Assembly (NCBI RefSeq): GCF_030445035.2
Contig: NC_080677.1
Span: 31,507,513-31,571,512 of the forward strand
Direction of reading: 5' to 3'
Length of the DNA: 64,000 nt
From: Dasypus novemcinctus
Lineage: Eukaryota > Chordata > Mammalia > Cingulata > Dasypodidae
The position numbers and the translations under genes are program-made. The notes beneath the pieces were generated by a model. It made no database searches. It saw only the letters and a program-made list of their open reading frames with translations, and was not told where the DNA came from. Every line of letters starts with the position of its first letter. The stretch's first letter is position 1. Below are positions 45,035 to 56,430 of the stretch, piece after piece.

Positions 45035-45435
45035 TTTCTTTTTCTTTTTATTTATTCCCCCCTCCACCCCCATTGTCTGCTCTCTGTGTCCATTCGCTGT
45101 ATGTTCTTCTGTGACCGCTTCTATCCTTATCAGCAGCACCAGGAATCTGTGTTTCTTTCTGTTGTGTCATCTTGTGTCAGCTCTCCATGTGTGCAGCGCC
45201 ATTCCTGGGCAGGCTGCACTTTCTTTCACGCTGGGCGGCTCTCCTTACAGGGCGCACTCCTTGCATGTGGGGCTCCCCTACGCGGGGGACACCCCTGCGT
45301 GGCAGGGCACTCCTTGCGTGCATCAGCACTGCGCATGGGCTAGCTCCACACGGGTCAAGGAGGCCCGGGGTTTGAACCGCAGAGCTCCCATTGTGGTAGG
45401 CAGACGCCCTATCCATTGGGCCAAGACTGCTTCCC
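45035..45435 (-). mobile_element. DAS-type tRNA-derived SINE
   Basis: Full length in reverse, poly(T)-rich start, head 'ccattgggccaagactgcttcc' region at the right end. The flanks ttgccaatcctttt (45021-45034) and ttgccgattctttt (45436-45449) differ at two positions, so this insertion is older than 7595-7994. The 148-codon frame across it is a repeat artefact. Confidence 0.94.
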
Positions 45436-45439
45436 TTGC

Positions 45440-45885
45440 CGATTCTTTTGAGGTTGCAGGACTATAAGGGTTTTTGAATAAAAGATGCATTAGCTTTCTA
45501 ACTTCCTTATCTAAAGGCATGTTAAACCTAAAATAAATCATTGGAAGAATTTTCCTCTGATCTTAATTTCTAGTGACTGACAGCTGCTCAAGGTTTCATT
45601 CTGAACTTACTGAGAGCGCTGGGACTTTTTGAAGTGGTGTCTTTAGGAGATGAGAATGTTAATGAGTAACTCCTTCACTGCTGTAATAATTAAGTTCATT
45701 TGGCATAAGTCTCTGTGAAAACTATTGATTGTGCAGCATTTCCTTGGGACAAAGCCCTGACTGTGGTGGCATTGGGAGCTTTGGTCTTCATTGTAAACAT
45801 TCGTTTGCAAGGGTTAGGGTCGTTACAGGATTACCGGCTTCATGAGTGCTGTGCAATGGCTGGATTACAAGTAAACTCTTGGTCC
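45440..45885. other. Non-coding stretch, nothing recognised
   Basis: No repeat or gene signature. The 67-codon frame that begins at 45715 runs into the following element. Confidence 0.4.
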
Positions 45886-46622
45886 TCCAGAACTGCAGTC
45901 CAGTATAGCAGCCCCTGACCACATATGGCTACTGAGTGCTTGAAATGAGGCTGGTTCAAATTGAGATGTATGGTAAGTGAAAATAGACCCAGGATTTCAA
46001 AGATTTAGGAAAAAAAAAAGAATGCAAACTACTTCATTATAATTTCATATTGATGACATGGTAAAATGATAATTATTTTTTAAGATTTATTTATTTATTT
46101 CTCTCCCCTCCCCCCACCCCAGTTGTCTGTTCCCTGTGTCTATTGGCTGCATTTTCTTCTTTGTCCACTTCTGTTGTTGTCAGCGGCACGGGAATCTGTG
46201 TTTCTTTTTGTTATGTCATCTTGTTGTGTCAGTTCTCCTTGTGTGCAGTGTCATTATTGGGCAGGCTGCACTTTCTTTCGTGCTGGGCGGCTCTCCTTAC
46301 AGGGCACAGTCCTTGGGCATGGGGCTCCTGTACGCAGGGACACCCCTGCGTGGCACAGCATTCCTTGCGCATCAGCACTGCGCGTGGGCCAGCTCTACAT
46401 GGGTCAAGGGGGCCCGGGGTTTGAACCGCGGACCTCCCATGTGGTAGACGGACGCCCTAACCACTGGGCCAAGTCTGCTTCCCGATAATATTTTTTAATG
46501 GTGGGTTAAATAAAATATATTCTTTAATTTCACTTGTTTATGCCCTTTTAAACTGTGGCTACCAGAGCATTTAAAATGACATGTGGCTCTCATTATATTT
46601 CTTTCGGATGGGGCTGCTCTAG
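45886..46622 (-). mobile_element. hAT-like DNA transposon (non-autonomous) split by a SINE
   Basis: Left half: 'atatggctactgagtgcttg', 'aaatgaggctggttcaaattg', 'atttcaaagatttagg'. Right half: 'gggttaaataaaatatattc', 'taaaatgacatgtggctctc', 'ggatggggctgctctaga'. This is the layout of a common mammalian hAT-Charlie-type element of a few hundred bp. The family is recalled, not searched, and the orientation is uncertain. Confidence 0.65.
46081..46483 (-). mobile_element. DAS-type tRNA-derived SINE
   Basis: Full length in reverse with the B-box region 'gggtttgaaccgcgg' near 46420 and head 'gggccaagtctgcttccc'. The flanks gataattattttt (46068-46080) and gataatattttt (from 46484) differ by a one-base gap. 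Long frames in three phases cross it and are artefacts. Confidence 0.94.
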
Positions 46623-46624
46623 AG

Positions 46625-48960
46625 GACAGTCAGACAGACAGCTGAGCTAGTGAGTATGTCAAGAGTCTGCAAAATCTGCAATCTATAACTATTTCTTATA
46701 GAGCAGGCTGCCTCTATGTTCAAGGCATTTGAAAGTGAATTTCACTGGATTTGTCCAGAGATGAGTATTCTGTTTCCATTTTAGGCCAGGACCATCAGAT
46801 TCTCAAAATCTGGAGTAAATTAATCAATCCAGAGAGTCATAAACACATTGCTAATTGCTAGGAAAGTCATGTTTATAACCAGTACTCAAACAGTTTGAAT
46901 TGGATATGGAAAAATGTTTTCTATTTATTTCCTGAGAGATGTGCCCAAGGTTGCAGCCTATATTAAGATCTAATGCTCTGATGAGCCTGGAACCCTTAGT
47001 CCTGGCTGGAGTGTTGGTGAGTGGACAATGGACCCCATGGTCACCGTGTGTAAGCCATCGGATTCCTGACCTAGGCTTGCATTCCTTCAAGAAGCATGAG
47101 ACCCTGGGACCCTGGCTTTAAGTGAAGAGGGGACTTTACTACAAGAACAGTTGGCTATATGTTGTGGTTATATTACATATGTAAGTCAGCATCCATCACA
47201 AATGCACCCTGAAAGGCTGGATGGGTCCATGTTAGACACTGAAGAGACATTAGACTTTGGCTGGCACCAAAGAAGTCAGGACAGTAGAAAAAGTGAGGCC
47301 CAGGAAATTGTGATGGCCCTAGCTTTTCAAAGCAAACACTCCAGTGACTAGTCTCACCTTTTCTCCTTGTGGTATCCTTGCTATGCCATGGCGCATCTGG
47401 AGAGGGTTTACCAGTCTTGACCCTATACTTCTAAGTAGCTTGATTCAACCATGACCCAGGAAGGGTACTCTCGGGCACCTAGCTCACTCGGATCAAGCAC
47501 ATCCGACCAAAACACCCAGTGGGCTTTTTACTTCAGTTAGGTTCCTTCCAGGTGTCTCATTTTTTGGCTTTCTTTTTCATTCACTGTCTGGCTGCAGACC
47601 TTTGGACTTGACAATTGTATCTGATAGCCCCAGCCTCAGAGTCTTGTGTCTTCCTCAAGGGCTTTGTCTTAGACCTGTTCTACCAGATCCTCTTTATTTG
47701 CACTTCCACAGGTGTACAGGAAAAGCGTTAACATAGCTGGCCTGACTGCCGTCCTTTGAAAGACTTGCTTACAAGTTTGGCTCTTGGCTGGCTTCTAGGA
47801 ACTTGGATTTCAGAAGGGTTGCCACCTTCCTAACTGATAAGAATGGCTCACTGTACCAAAATTCTTTGTGCAAACAATGCGATTTAAACTGAGTACCTCC
47901 TTTCTTTTAAGAGCCTGGGCTTTTGGTACATGCCTGGCAGAGTGCCTGTGACCACCCCCAAGAAAAACTCTGGACGCTGAGTATCTAATGAACTTCCCTG
48001 GCAGACATTTCACATGTTCTTACAGCTCACTGTGGGGGGGATTAGGCCTGCCCTGTGTGACTCCGTAGCAAGAAGACTCCTGGAAGCGTCAGCATGAATT
48101 CCTTTGGACTTTGCGTCATGTGTATTTCCCCTTTGCTGGTTTTGCTTTGTAGCCTCTCACTGTAATAAATCATAGCTGCTAGTATGACTATATGCTATGA
48201 GTATCAGTCCTAGTGAATTGCTGAGCCATAGGGTGGTTTTAAGGATTCTTGACATACCAGGAAACAGGCAAAAATCGCTGCAGGAATATTGGGCTGTGAA
48301 TAAATTCTGGTTTGATTTTCTTCTTAATGAGTTAGGAATTGAAGCCCCTGGATACACCTGCTGTTACAGAATGAGGTTGGCAGATCCAAATTGCTAAATC
48401 TAAGGTGAATAGCACGTGGAAAATTGGCATATGATGTAGACTTCTCAAAAGATGCCTGTGAGGAAAAGTTACCTAGCGTATATTTAAGAAACGTCAGTGG
48501 AGGAAGACCAAAGAAGGGTTGGAGGATTCAGCGTGGCAGCAGGCACACAAATCAGAGGCGGGACCCTTCTGAAATAGAAGACAAGGCTATATACCAGTAA
48601 GAGAATAGAGTAACATTGGCTGAGTGGGTTGAAACCAGGAAGTGTGTTGGAAAAACAAAATTTGAGCACAAGGACAAACTTCTTTCTTAAAATGCATTGT
48701 TCTTGATAAAGCTGTAATCAGGAATCATTTTAGAAAGAATACGTTCACAAAAAGAATTTGTTTTCATTGTTCTATCCTAGAAAATGTGTTGTCTATATAT
48801 TTCTATGGTTGGTGTTAGATTAGGCTTAGCACTGAATATATATTATGTACCAAATATTCATAAAATATTAAACATCATGCTAAAGCTTACTGCTTTTACT
48901 GTCCCATAGAAAATCAATATTTAGTTTCCTAATGGAAAGGCAGCCCCAAAACTTTTAAGA
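46625..48960. other. Longest stretch without any recognised repeat
   Basis: I can assign nothing to a repeat family in these 2.3 kb. Frames at 46851-47090, 47151-47351, 47810-48013 and 48197-48397 are short and carry no domain. Confidence 0.35.
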
Positions 48961-49161
48961 AACATGATATGTAGCAGGACTTTATAGTCGGATGCCTGGT
49001 TTTGAGTTCCAGTTCTAGGAATTAGCTGTGTGAACTTGATCAAGTTAAATAACCTCTTCATGCCCTAATGATCTCATCTTAAAATGGAAATAATAATTGT
49101 AATTACTTCATAGGGTTGCTGAAAGGGTTATCTGAATTAATCCATATAAAGAATTTATGTA

Positions 49162-49976
49162 GGGAAGCAGATGTGAATCAAGCAATTCAGCTCCTGTCTG
49201 CCATATGGGAGGTCCAGGGTACCTTCCTGGTGAAGGTACGCTGGCCTTGCATGGGGTTGTGGCCCACACAGAGTGCTGGCCTGAGTGGAGAGCTGGCACA
49301 GCAAGATGATGCAGCAAAAAAAGACACAGAGGGAAGCGGATTTGGCCCAATGGATAGGGCGTCCGCCTACTACATGGGAGGTCCAAGGTTCAAACCCAGG
49401 GCCTCCTGGCCCATGTGATGAGCTGGCCCACGCGCAGTGCTGATGCACACAAGGAGTGCTGTGCCACGCAGGGGTGTCCCCCGCATAGGGGACCCCACAC
49501 ACAAGGAGTGGGCACCGTAAGGAGAGCCGCCCAGCACAAAAAAAGTGCGGCCTGTCTAGGAATGGTGTTGCACACACAGAGAGCTGACACAGCAAGATGA
49601 TGCAACAAAATGAGACACAGATTCCAGGTGCCGCTGACAAGAATACAAGCGGACACAGAAGAACACACAGTGAATGGACACAGAGAACAGACAACTGGGG
49701 TGGGAGGAAGGGAAGAGGAAAAAAAAACTAAAAAAAAAAAAAAAGAGACACAGAGGAGAGACAATGAGAGATGCAGCAGACCAGGTCGCTGAGGTGGTGC
49801 AAGAGAGTAAATGTCTCTCTCCTACTCTGGCAGGTCCCAGGATCGGTTCCTGGTGCTGCCTAAAAAGAAGACAAGTAGACACAGAAGAACATATAGTGAG
49901 TGGGCACAGAAAGCAGACAGTGAGAGCAAAACAATGGGAGGGTGGGGAATAAATAAATACAAAAAAAAAAGAAGAA
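49162..49976 (+). mobile_element. Dimeric DAS-related SINE split by another SINE
   Basis: The first unit is at 49162-49331 (head gggaagcagatgtgaatcaa). The second tRNA-like unit is at about 49783-49856 ('gctgaggtggtgcaagagag', 'aggatcggttcctggtgctg'), followed by a tail ending near 49970. The TSD gaatttatgta (49151-49161 and 49977-49987) encloses both. The DAS SINE 49332-49744 separates them. Confidence 0.9.
49332..49744 (+). mobile_element. DAS-type SINE nested in the dimeric SINE
   Basis: A complete DAS SINE with A box 'tggcccaatggatagggcg' and B box 'ggttcaaaccc' (about 49389) has a long A-rich tail. The flanking repeat agacacagag (49322-49331 and 49746-49755) is part of the host SINE body. 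It is the younger of the two. The 179-codon minus frame is a repeat artefact. Confidence 0.94.
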
Positions 49977-50050
49977 GAATTTATGTAATACCTGACATAT
50001 AGTATATGTTCAAGAATGCTAGCTGTTGTTATTACTATTGTTATAAAACA

Positions 50051-51028
50051 AGATTCCTGTGAGCTTAGTGAATTCATAGGATGTCAGTATTTGAGGGCTA
50101 TAGAGGTATGCCATAATAAAATGAGATAAAACAGAATGCCCTCTAAGAGTTTAGCTATAAAATTAACAAAAACAAAGTACCTGAAGGATAGCTGGAAAGC
50201 CTAGAAAACCAATTTGAAGTTACTACCAGAACTTAAAAATGTGTCAAGCAAAAGAGTGGTTTCCCAACGATGGCAGTCAAAACAGTGCTTCCAGACCTTT
50301 GGATTTTATAAGCTAGCTTAAAAAAAAATTGGAGGACCTGATGAAGTGCTGCAAACTTTTCAATTTACTATGGACTGGCATAAAAAAAGTCTACTACCGT
50401 TATTTGGTCATAAAATAAGTGACATATACTACCAAAAAATTATAAATAGCATATTCTCAGAACAAAGGTGGCCCTTCCCAGAAAGTCTACTTGTGTGATA
50501 CTTGTTTCTTTTTTCCTCAGAAAGGTGAAACTCTCAATAAAAATAAGCAATAGTCTCTAGACCAGCCTTTGGGATAAGAAAAGAAGAGTCACAGAGGCAA
50601 AAATTGGTAGTACACCTTGTTCAGGGAACAGGTAGCCTTACCATACTTTCCTGGTCCAGTGGTGACGCCATTTCTAATGTGAAGATAAATTTAAGAGATT
50701 GAGGCATTTGTTTTGAATACTTCCTGTCACTTTGGTCACAAAAGTAACAAGACATTTGATTCCTCTGTTTCCCCTGTTTTGATTCATGCTCACAAAGCCA
50801 CCTTCTTATTCCCATGTAGGGGTGCCTATAGGGTGAGAGTGGGCTGACCACAAGGATGTCAAATATTTCTGGTAAATGACTGATATTTCCTCAGAGTATG
50901 ACTTAGCTTCCCATGTCGCTTGATCATAGGGGAGAGAATATGCTGATGATGCCCACAGGAGTATCGCTAGTCTCTTTGGCAGTTGTATTTCACCTAGTAA
51001 ATTAGAAAATTTGCATGAGAGTGTTGAC
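50051..51028. other. Non-coding stretch, nothing recognised
   Basis: No gene and no repeat family that I can name. Confidence 0.4.
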
Positions 51029-51029
51029 T

Positions 51030-51102
51030 ATGGTCTGGAGATTGAACCCAGAACCTTGTACATGGGACGCAGGTACTCAAGCACTGAACTACACCCGCGC
51101 CC
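51030..51102 (-). mobile_element. Short tRNA-only SINE
   Basis: On the minus strand: 'gggcgcgggtgtagttcagt' (A-box region) and 'gggttcaatctccag' (B box). The unit is about 73 bp with no DAS body. Confidence 0.7.
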
Positions 51103-51950
51103 AGGTCTCTTGCTCTTTTTAGCCAGCTTGTCCCAGTCTTTCAGGGCCTAATCACTTCTAGGCACTGAAAAAATAAAATTGCCAGATTGTGGAAGCAGCT
51201 GGGTTTCTTGTAGATAATGTCACATGTGCATATCACCACTTTCAGATTCAAACCTATTGCTTTTTACAAGGAACACATAAAGAATGGCAATGGGTTTATT
51301 AGTCAAAGTATAAGCTAAGCTCTTCCCCAAGACACAGTGACTTAAATAAGATAGAAGTTTGTTTCAACTCTCATCAAATAGTCTGGGGTAAGAGGTCTAG
51401 GCCTAGCTTGGTGGCTCTACTCAATAAGAGAAGAGGCCCAGATTTCACTCAGAGACCCCAGTTTCTTCCATCTCATTGTTTCACCATCTCCCTGGAAGTT
51501 GTCTTCATCCACAAGGTTTAAACTGGCTCCCTCCAAGTTTGTGAAAGTGAAAAAGAAAACATCCAGGGCAAGGGACTCCAGCTTTATGGAAAAGCCTGGA
51601 AGTGGCACATATCACTTTTGGTCTTATCCTGTTGATGGAAATTTAGACACATAGTCACATCTACCTGCAAAGGAGACTGGGAAAAGGCAGTGCGGTCACC
51701 CCTCCGGCTGAAGTGTGGTTTGCTGGCCTGGTGAGGGGCGGCGGCCGCGGTAGGCCTATTCCAAACCGCTGCCCCCATAATAGGGTGGTTGGTCAGGCCC
51801 ACCGCCACCCCTGAAGGAAGCTCGGCATGGGCGCAGAGTGCCCTTGGGTCTCCCCTTCTCGGCAGCCATGCTTCCGCGGCCGCCCCTCCTCCCGGATGGC
51901 ACCACACGATGCCTTGTGGGGTGGCACCCTTCTTCTTCTTTCTCCCTGCG

Positions 51951-52125
51951 CAGGCGCAGGGCGGAAAAATCCATTCTGCCCTTTTCCCTCCCCCCGACAG
52001 CAGCAACAGCCAGGCGTGGGCAGAAAAATCCAGTCTGCCCTTTTCCCTCCTCCCAACAGCAGCAACAGCCAGGCGTGGGCGGGAAACTCCAGTCTGCCCT
52101 CTACCCCAGCAACAGCAGCCACCAA
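51951..52125 (+). repeat. U3 tandem repeat, about 60 bp period
   Basis: 'caggcgcagg' at 51951, 'caggcgtggg' at 52011 and again at 52070 start three copies of a unit that contains 'aaaatccagtctgccc' and 'cagcagcaacagc'. The third copy is shorter and diverged. Direct repeats of this size in U3 are typical of retroviral enhancers. Confidence 0.85.
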
Positions 52126-52223
52126 TCACTAAACCCTGCCACTTCCCCCAGCAACAGCAACAGCCAATCCCTAATCACCACCCCTCCCCCATCCAGTACC
52201 GCCCACTGACCTTTCTCCGGCAA

Positions 52224-52300
52224 CCAATCAGAACAGGGCATGGCTTTGACCAATCAGCCTTCCCCAGCCCCTATAAAACTGTTGCCTCTCCCTCAATAAA
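52224..52300 (+). promoter_or_regulatory. LTR core promoter and polyadenylation signal
   Basis: CCAAT boxes at 52224-52230 and about 52250-52255, TATA (ctataaaac) at 52271-52279 and AATAAA at 52295-52300. The AATAAA lies only about 20 bases after the TATA box, at or before the predicted start site. Whether it is active in the host is unknown. Confidence 0.7.
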
Positions 52301-52665
52301 GTGGACTTGCGTGTTTACCTCGTCTCCGTGGTAGTTCTTCTGCCGTGCGCCCTCCAGTCCTGAGAGCCCCCGACAAGGGCCTGGCCTCCCTTGTCCCCAG
52401 TTTGTCGCCTGCTTCTCTGGGCGACCCCCTCGTCGCCGGCTTCGCTGGGCGACCCCGTCAGCCGAACCGCGCAACCCCTGTGAGACCGACCCCTTGTCTG
52501 CTGCCGGACCGACCCCTCGTCCCAAGTGGGACCAACCCCTTGTCCTAAGCTGGACCGACCCCTCGTCCGCAGCCAGACCCCACCTCTACCGACCGAGCAA
52601 GTCGCCGCAAGGGGGTGCAGGGATAATTGGTACAGCTAGTAGTTTATGCTAAAAACCTAAAAGAA

Positions 52666-53418
52666 GAACATCTGAAAAAGGAATACTCCATTTGCACATA
52701 GGCCATTAACATGTGACTTTTAAGAAATATGGTGCATATAACCTGGATCCAAAGGGAATAAAAAGTCAAGGGTTGTGAGGATGCTACTAGCATACTAAAT
52801 TACCTTTGCATTCTGTTGTTCACATACAAATGCACAAGCGAACTACCTAATGGTCTCAATTTTTTATGTTTCTTCTAATGACAGAAGTGTCAAATCAAGC
52901 TATGATGAAGACCTTATAAAATCATGGCAGAAAGCAAACATGAGCAAGACTGTCTCATGTTTTTCTTAAGTGGCCTGCAGATAGCTTAGGGTATAGCACA
53001 TCATTTTGAGCATAAAGTTTGAAACACAGTGAAGGACATTCAGCATATGGCATTTGAAAAATTTTTGTAGAAATTATTGCAAGGACAGCAAGTTGCATTC
53101 CTTTGTTTAACCATCAAATTTCAGGCCAGCTTTTCATATTTTTCACCTTCAAAGGAGTAGCCTTCAGTGGTGAAGATGACCTTGAAAAGGAAAAAAGGGG
53201 CAACTTGAATACCTTCAAATGACTTCCTCTAGATGGAAGGTGCTGGATTTTCTCTTCTTTACTTGTGCCCAGCTTATCTTGTTCTACAAAAGCAACAGCT
53301 ACATTTCATATGATACAATATGTATTGTTCTGTTTAGTGTCATGCCCTATTGCAAAAAATACATAAAGTAACTTGACTCTGACTAATTTATTCAAACCTG
53401 CAAATGATTCCTGTAAAA
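52666..53418. other. Non-coding stretch, nothing recognised
   Basis: No repeat or gene signature. Confidence 0.4.
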
Positions 53419-53432
53419 TGTGTCCTACCCTT

Positions 53433-53846
53433 TTTTTTTTAAAGATTTATTTTTATTTATTTCTCTCCCCTTTCCCCCCATTGTCTGCTCTCTGTGTCCA
53501 TTTGCTGTGTGTTCTTCTGTGTCCACTCTTGCATTATCCAGTGGCACTGGAAAACTGTGTCTCTTTTTTGTTGCATCATCTTGCTGCGTCAGCTTTCTAT
53601 GTGTGTGGCGCCACTCCTAGGTGGGCTGTGCTTTTTTTCACGTGGGGTGGCTCTCCTTGTGAGGCACACTCCTTGCGCGTGGGACACCCCTACGCGGGGG
53701 TGCCCCTGCATGGCATGGCATTCATTGCATGTGGCAGCATTGCGAGTGGGCCAGCTTACTATGCAGGTCAGGAGGTCCTAGGGATTTGAACCTCGGACCC
53801 TCCACATAGTAGGTGGACACTATCAGTTGAGCCACATCCGCGTCCC
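53433..53846 (-). mobile_element. DAS-type tRNA-derived SINE
   Basis: Full length in reverse. The TSD tgtcctaccctt is perfect (53421-53432 and 53847-53858). The head reads 'gttgagccacatccgcgtcc'. A 138-codon frame across it is a repeat artefact. Confidence 0.95.
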
Positions 53847-54868
53847 TGTCCTACCCTTATTCATCTCTGGTGCAAAAAAAATGTGAACAAATCTTAATAA
53901 ATTTACATTCCCAGGACACACTATGGCATGTGGCTTAGTTTTAAAAAATTAGTTCCAAGTTCTTTTTTTTTTTAACCCTTTTAAAGTGCAAAGTATACCT
54001 TAAAAATATTAAATAACAATAAAAGGACATCATTATCTATCACCTAACTTAAGAAATAAAACTTTGCTAATAGCCTTGAAGGTCCCTGTGTGCCCTTCCC
54101 CAGTCAGCCCTGCCTCCCCTTCCTCTCATTCCAAGGTAACGTGTATCGAAATTTGTGTTAATCATTCTCTTGCTTTGAAAAAAAAAGTTTTGCTACATGT
54201 ACACGTACTCATAAAAGGAAATGCTTTTTGTTTTATCTGTTTTGGGCTCTCTCTAAATGCACTCATTTGTGAGAGCTCAAGACTACTCTTGAGACTAATC
54301 CATGGTGATAGTGCAGCTATATTACATTCATTCTTGTTGCTATAATGATATTCCATTTTATACATATATCTCAATGTATTTATCCATTCTACTATTGTTA
54401 GATATTTGGTTGTTCCAGTTTTTTGCCCCTTGGAAAAGTGTTATGATCTTTATTGTACAGGCCTCCTGATGAACATAAGCCTGTATTTCTCTAAGCTACA
54501 TATTTAAGTATGAAATTACTAACTTGTAGGGTTTGTGCAACTTTACTAGGTAAAGTCAAACTATTTTCCCATGCCTTAGACCCAATTTATACTTATTGTG
54601 GTTGTGTAAAAAAAGTTCCCATTGTCCCACATCTTCACTGTGATTTTATTAGGCATTCCACGATTATTAACTGCTTGTCTTTTACTTATTTTTTTTCCTA
54701 TTGATCATTTATTTTTCACTTGATTTGTGGACATTTATAATATATTCTAGGTATTGGTCCTTGATGGTTTTATGTGTTGCAAATGTCTTTTCCCAGTTTG
54801 TGGTTTTGTGGTTTCACTTTCTTTCCCAGTTTGTGGCTTGTGTTTTCACTTCTTATTAGGTAACTTTT

Positions 54869-55290
54869 TTTTTTTTTAAAGATTTATTTTATTTCTTTCT
54901 TTCCCCTTCCCCTCCCCCTGCCCCGGTTGTCTGTTCTTTGTGTCCTTTTGCTGTGTGTTCTTCTTTGTCCACTTCTGTTGTTGTCAGGAGCACAGGAATC
55001 GATGTTTCTTTTTGTTGCGTCATCTTGCTGTGTCAGCTCTCCATGTGTGCAGCACTATTCCTGGGCAGGCTAAACTTTTCTTTTGCGCTGAGCGACTCTC
55101 CTTCGGGACACACTCCTTGAGCATGGGACTCCTCTACATGGGGGACACCCCTGCGTAGCACGGCACTCCTTGCGCGCATCAGCGCCGCACATGGGCCAGC
55201 TCCACACGGGTCAAGGAGGCCCAGGGTTTGAACCACAGACCTCCCATGTGGTAGGCAGATGCCCTATCCATTGGGCCAAGTCCACTTCCC
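54869..55290 (-). mobile_element. DAS-type tRNA-derived SINE
   Basis: Full length in reverse, with T-rich start and head 'gggccaagtccacttccc'. Imperfect flanks 'attaggtaactttt' (ending near 54868) and 'ttactgggtaactttt' (from 55291) indicate the TSD. It sits in the L1M. Confidence 0.93.
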
Positions 55291-55736
55291 TTACTGGGTA
55301 ACTTTTGATGGTCAGATGTTCTTAATTATAATGTTACTGAATATACTAATTTTTCTTTATTGTTTGTGATTTTTGTGACTTGTTTAAAAATTCTTCCTCA
55401 TTTCAAAGTTATATTCTCCCATACATCTTCTAATATCTTTGAAGTTTTGCTTTCCATATATAAGCCTTTGGTTCAGCTAGAATTGATTTTTGTATATCGT
55501 ACAGGAGGTGGAAAAAAGCCTAAATTTTTTTCTGTTTTTATATGTATACAATACAATGCAATCCTACCTTTTTTCTATTTGTATATGTATACATTTAATA
55601 CAAAATTACAAGGTATTTTAAGTACAATTTGCATCCTGATTTTCTTCACATAACGTATTATGAGAATTTTCTTATATTACTAAAAATTCTTAGAAAACAA
55701 CATTTTAAATATTTTCATAAAGGTCCATGTATATAT

Positions 55737-56186
55737 CAGTTAGAATTAGGTTTGCCTGTGACGGACCCAAAGCCCCAAATAACAGGCTTCAACGAAACAG
55801 AAGTTTAGTTCTCTCTCACATAGCATTCTGGAGGTGGGCAATCCAGGCTGGTATGATGGCTCTGCTTCATGTAGTGCTTGGGTACCCAGACTCCTTTAAG
55901 CTCTCTGCTTTTTCATCCCTCAGGCACACACTTTGCGCTCATGCTCAAAGATGGCATGCCAGTTTTCATACATACATTCCAATCATCAGGATGAAAGAAG
56001 GGATAACATATATGTCAACTGCCTACAAATGATGGTTTCAATAGCCAGAACTCTGTCATATTGCCACACCTAGCTGCAAAGGATGCTGGGGAATAGAATT
56101 TTTATGCTGATTAGCCATATTTCCAGCTATAAATTCTATTATTTTGGAAAAAGAGAAGAACAGCTATTGGGGGACAGTGTGCCACA
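55737..56186 (-). mobile_element. Old interspersed repeat in L1M, 8-bp flanks
   Basis: The 8-base word gtatatat lies at 55729-55736 and 56187-56194, and the L1M reads through if one copy and the insert are removed. The body has 'gaaacagaagtttagttctc', 'gccacacctagctgcaaagg' and 'agaacagctattgggggac'. An 8-bp duplication fits a hAT-type transposon, but the ends do not form clear inverted repeats and the target is AT-rich. The class is uncertain, and so is the strand. Confidence 0.55.
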
Positions 56187-56430
56187 GTATATATGTAATG
56201 CAACGTGTTTAATCTAGTCTTTTCTTTAGTATGTTTTAGTTGTTTCCTTGCTCCCCTTTATACATAGCACTTCTGTGAACCTATCTCACCATAGCTATGA
56301 TTATTTCTTTCTGATAGATTCCTAAGGATTTAACTTTTGGGTTAAAGAGAATGGCTTTTTAGAACTTTTCAAAGTGACTTTCCAAAAAATTGGAACAATG
56401 GAAATAAGGCTTATTGACTGTATTCTCAAT

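Larger units (their letters stand above)
48965..50050 (+). mobile_element. MIR element split by nested SINEs
   Basis: Left half: 'gaattagctgtgtgaacttg', 'aagttaaataacctcttcatg', 'cttaaaatggaaataataat' and 'atagggttgctgaaagggtt'. Right half after 49987: 'tacctgacatatagtatatg' and 'gctgttgttattactattg'. The two halves join across the repeated target gaatttatgta. Confidence 0.85.
51691..52616 (+). mobile_element. Solo LTR, ERV1-like, GC- and CpG-rich
   Basis: A sharp rise in GC and CpG marks the LTR. U3 holds three tandem units of about 60 bp, two CCAAT boxes, a TATA-like box at 52271-52277 and AATAAA at 52295-52300. The U5 region is rich in 'gaccgacccc' words. The tetramer gcag occurs at 51687-51690 and 52617-52620, a possible 4-bp TSD, although that end would not be CA; if CA ends the LTR it stops at 52619 and no TSD is seen. 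No primer-binding site or internal retroviral sequence follows, so it is a solo LTR. The frames of 181 codons on both strands are chance products of GC-rich sequence. Confidence 0.8.
51290..52665 (-). mobile_element. Old interspersed repeat, host of the ERV1-like LTR
   Basis: Left part 51290-51690: 'agaagtttgtttcaactctc', 'ggcacatatcacttttgg', 'acatctacctgcaaaggag'. Right part 52620-52665: 'ggataattggtacagctagt'. The same family appears at 55737-56186 ('acacctagctgcaaagg', 'agaacagctattgggggac'). Between them sits the LTR. The family is not named, and the strand is a guess. Confidence 0.5.
53960..56430 (-). mobile_element. Long L1M fragment with two later insertions
   Basis: Reversed L1M sequence, from 'aacttaagaaataaaacttt' and 'ggtccctgtgtgcccttcc' through 'ctataatgatattccatttt', 'gttgttccagttttttgcc' and 'gttcagctagaattgatttt' to about 56430 ('ttttcaaagtgactttcc'). 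These blocks mark the 3' UTR and the end of ORF2 of old mammalian L1s. A SINE at 54869-55290 and an older repeat at 55737-56186 interrupt it. No intact frame exists. Confidence 0.75.

Noticed and set aside
49155..50077. Frames of 179 and 173 codons on the minus strand
   Set aside because: They cover nested SINEs and their T-rich tails only.
51584..52334. Long opposed open frames (181 codons each) in GC-rich DNA, perhaps a gene with a CpG island promoter
   Set aside because: They overlap on both strands and in several phases, and lie across the solo LTR with U3 repeats. GC-rich, stop-poor sequence explains them, and no domain is visible.
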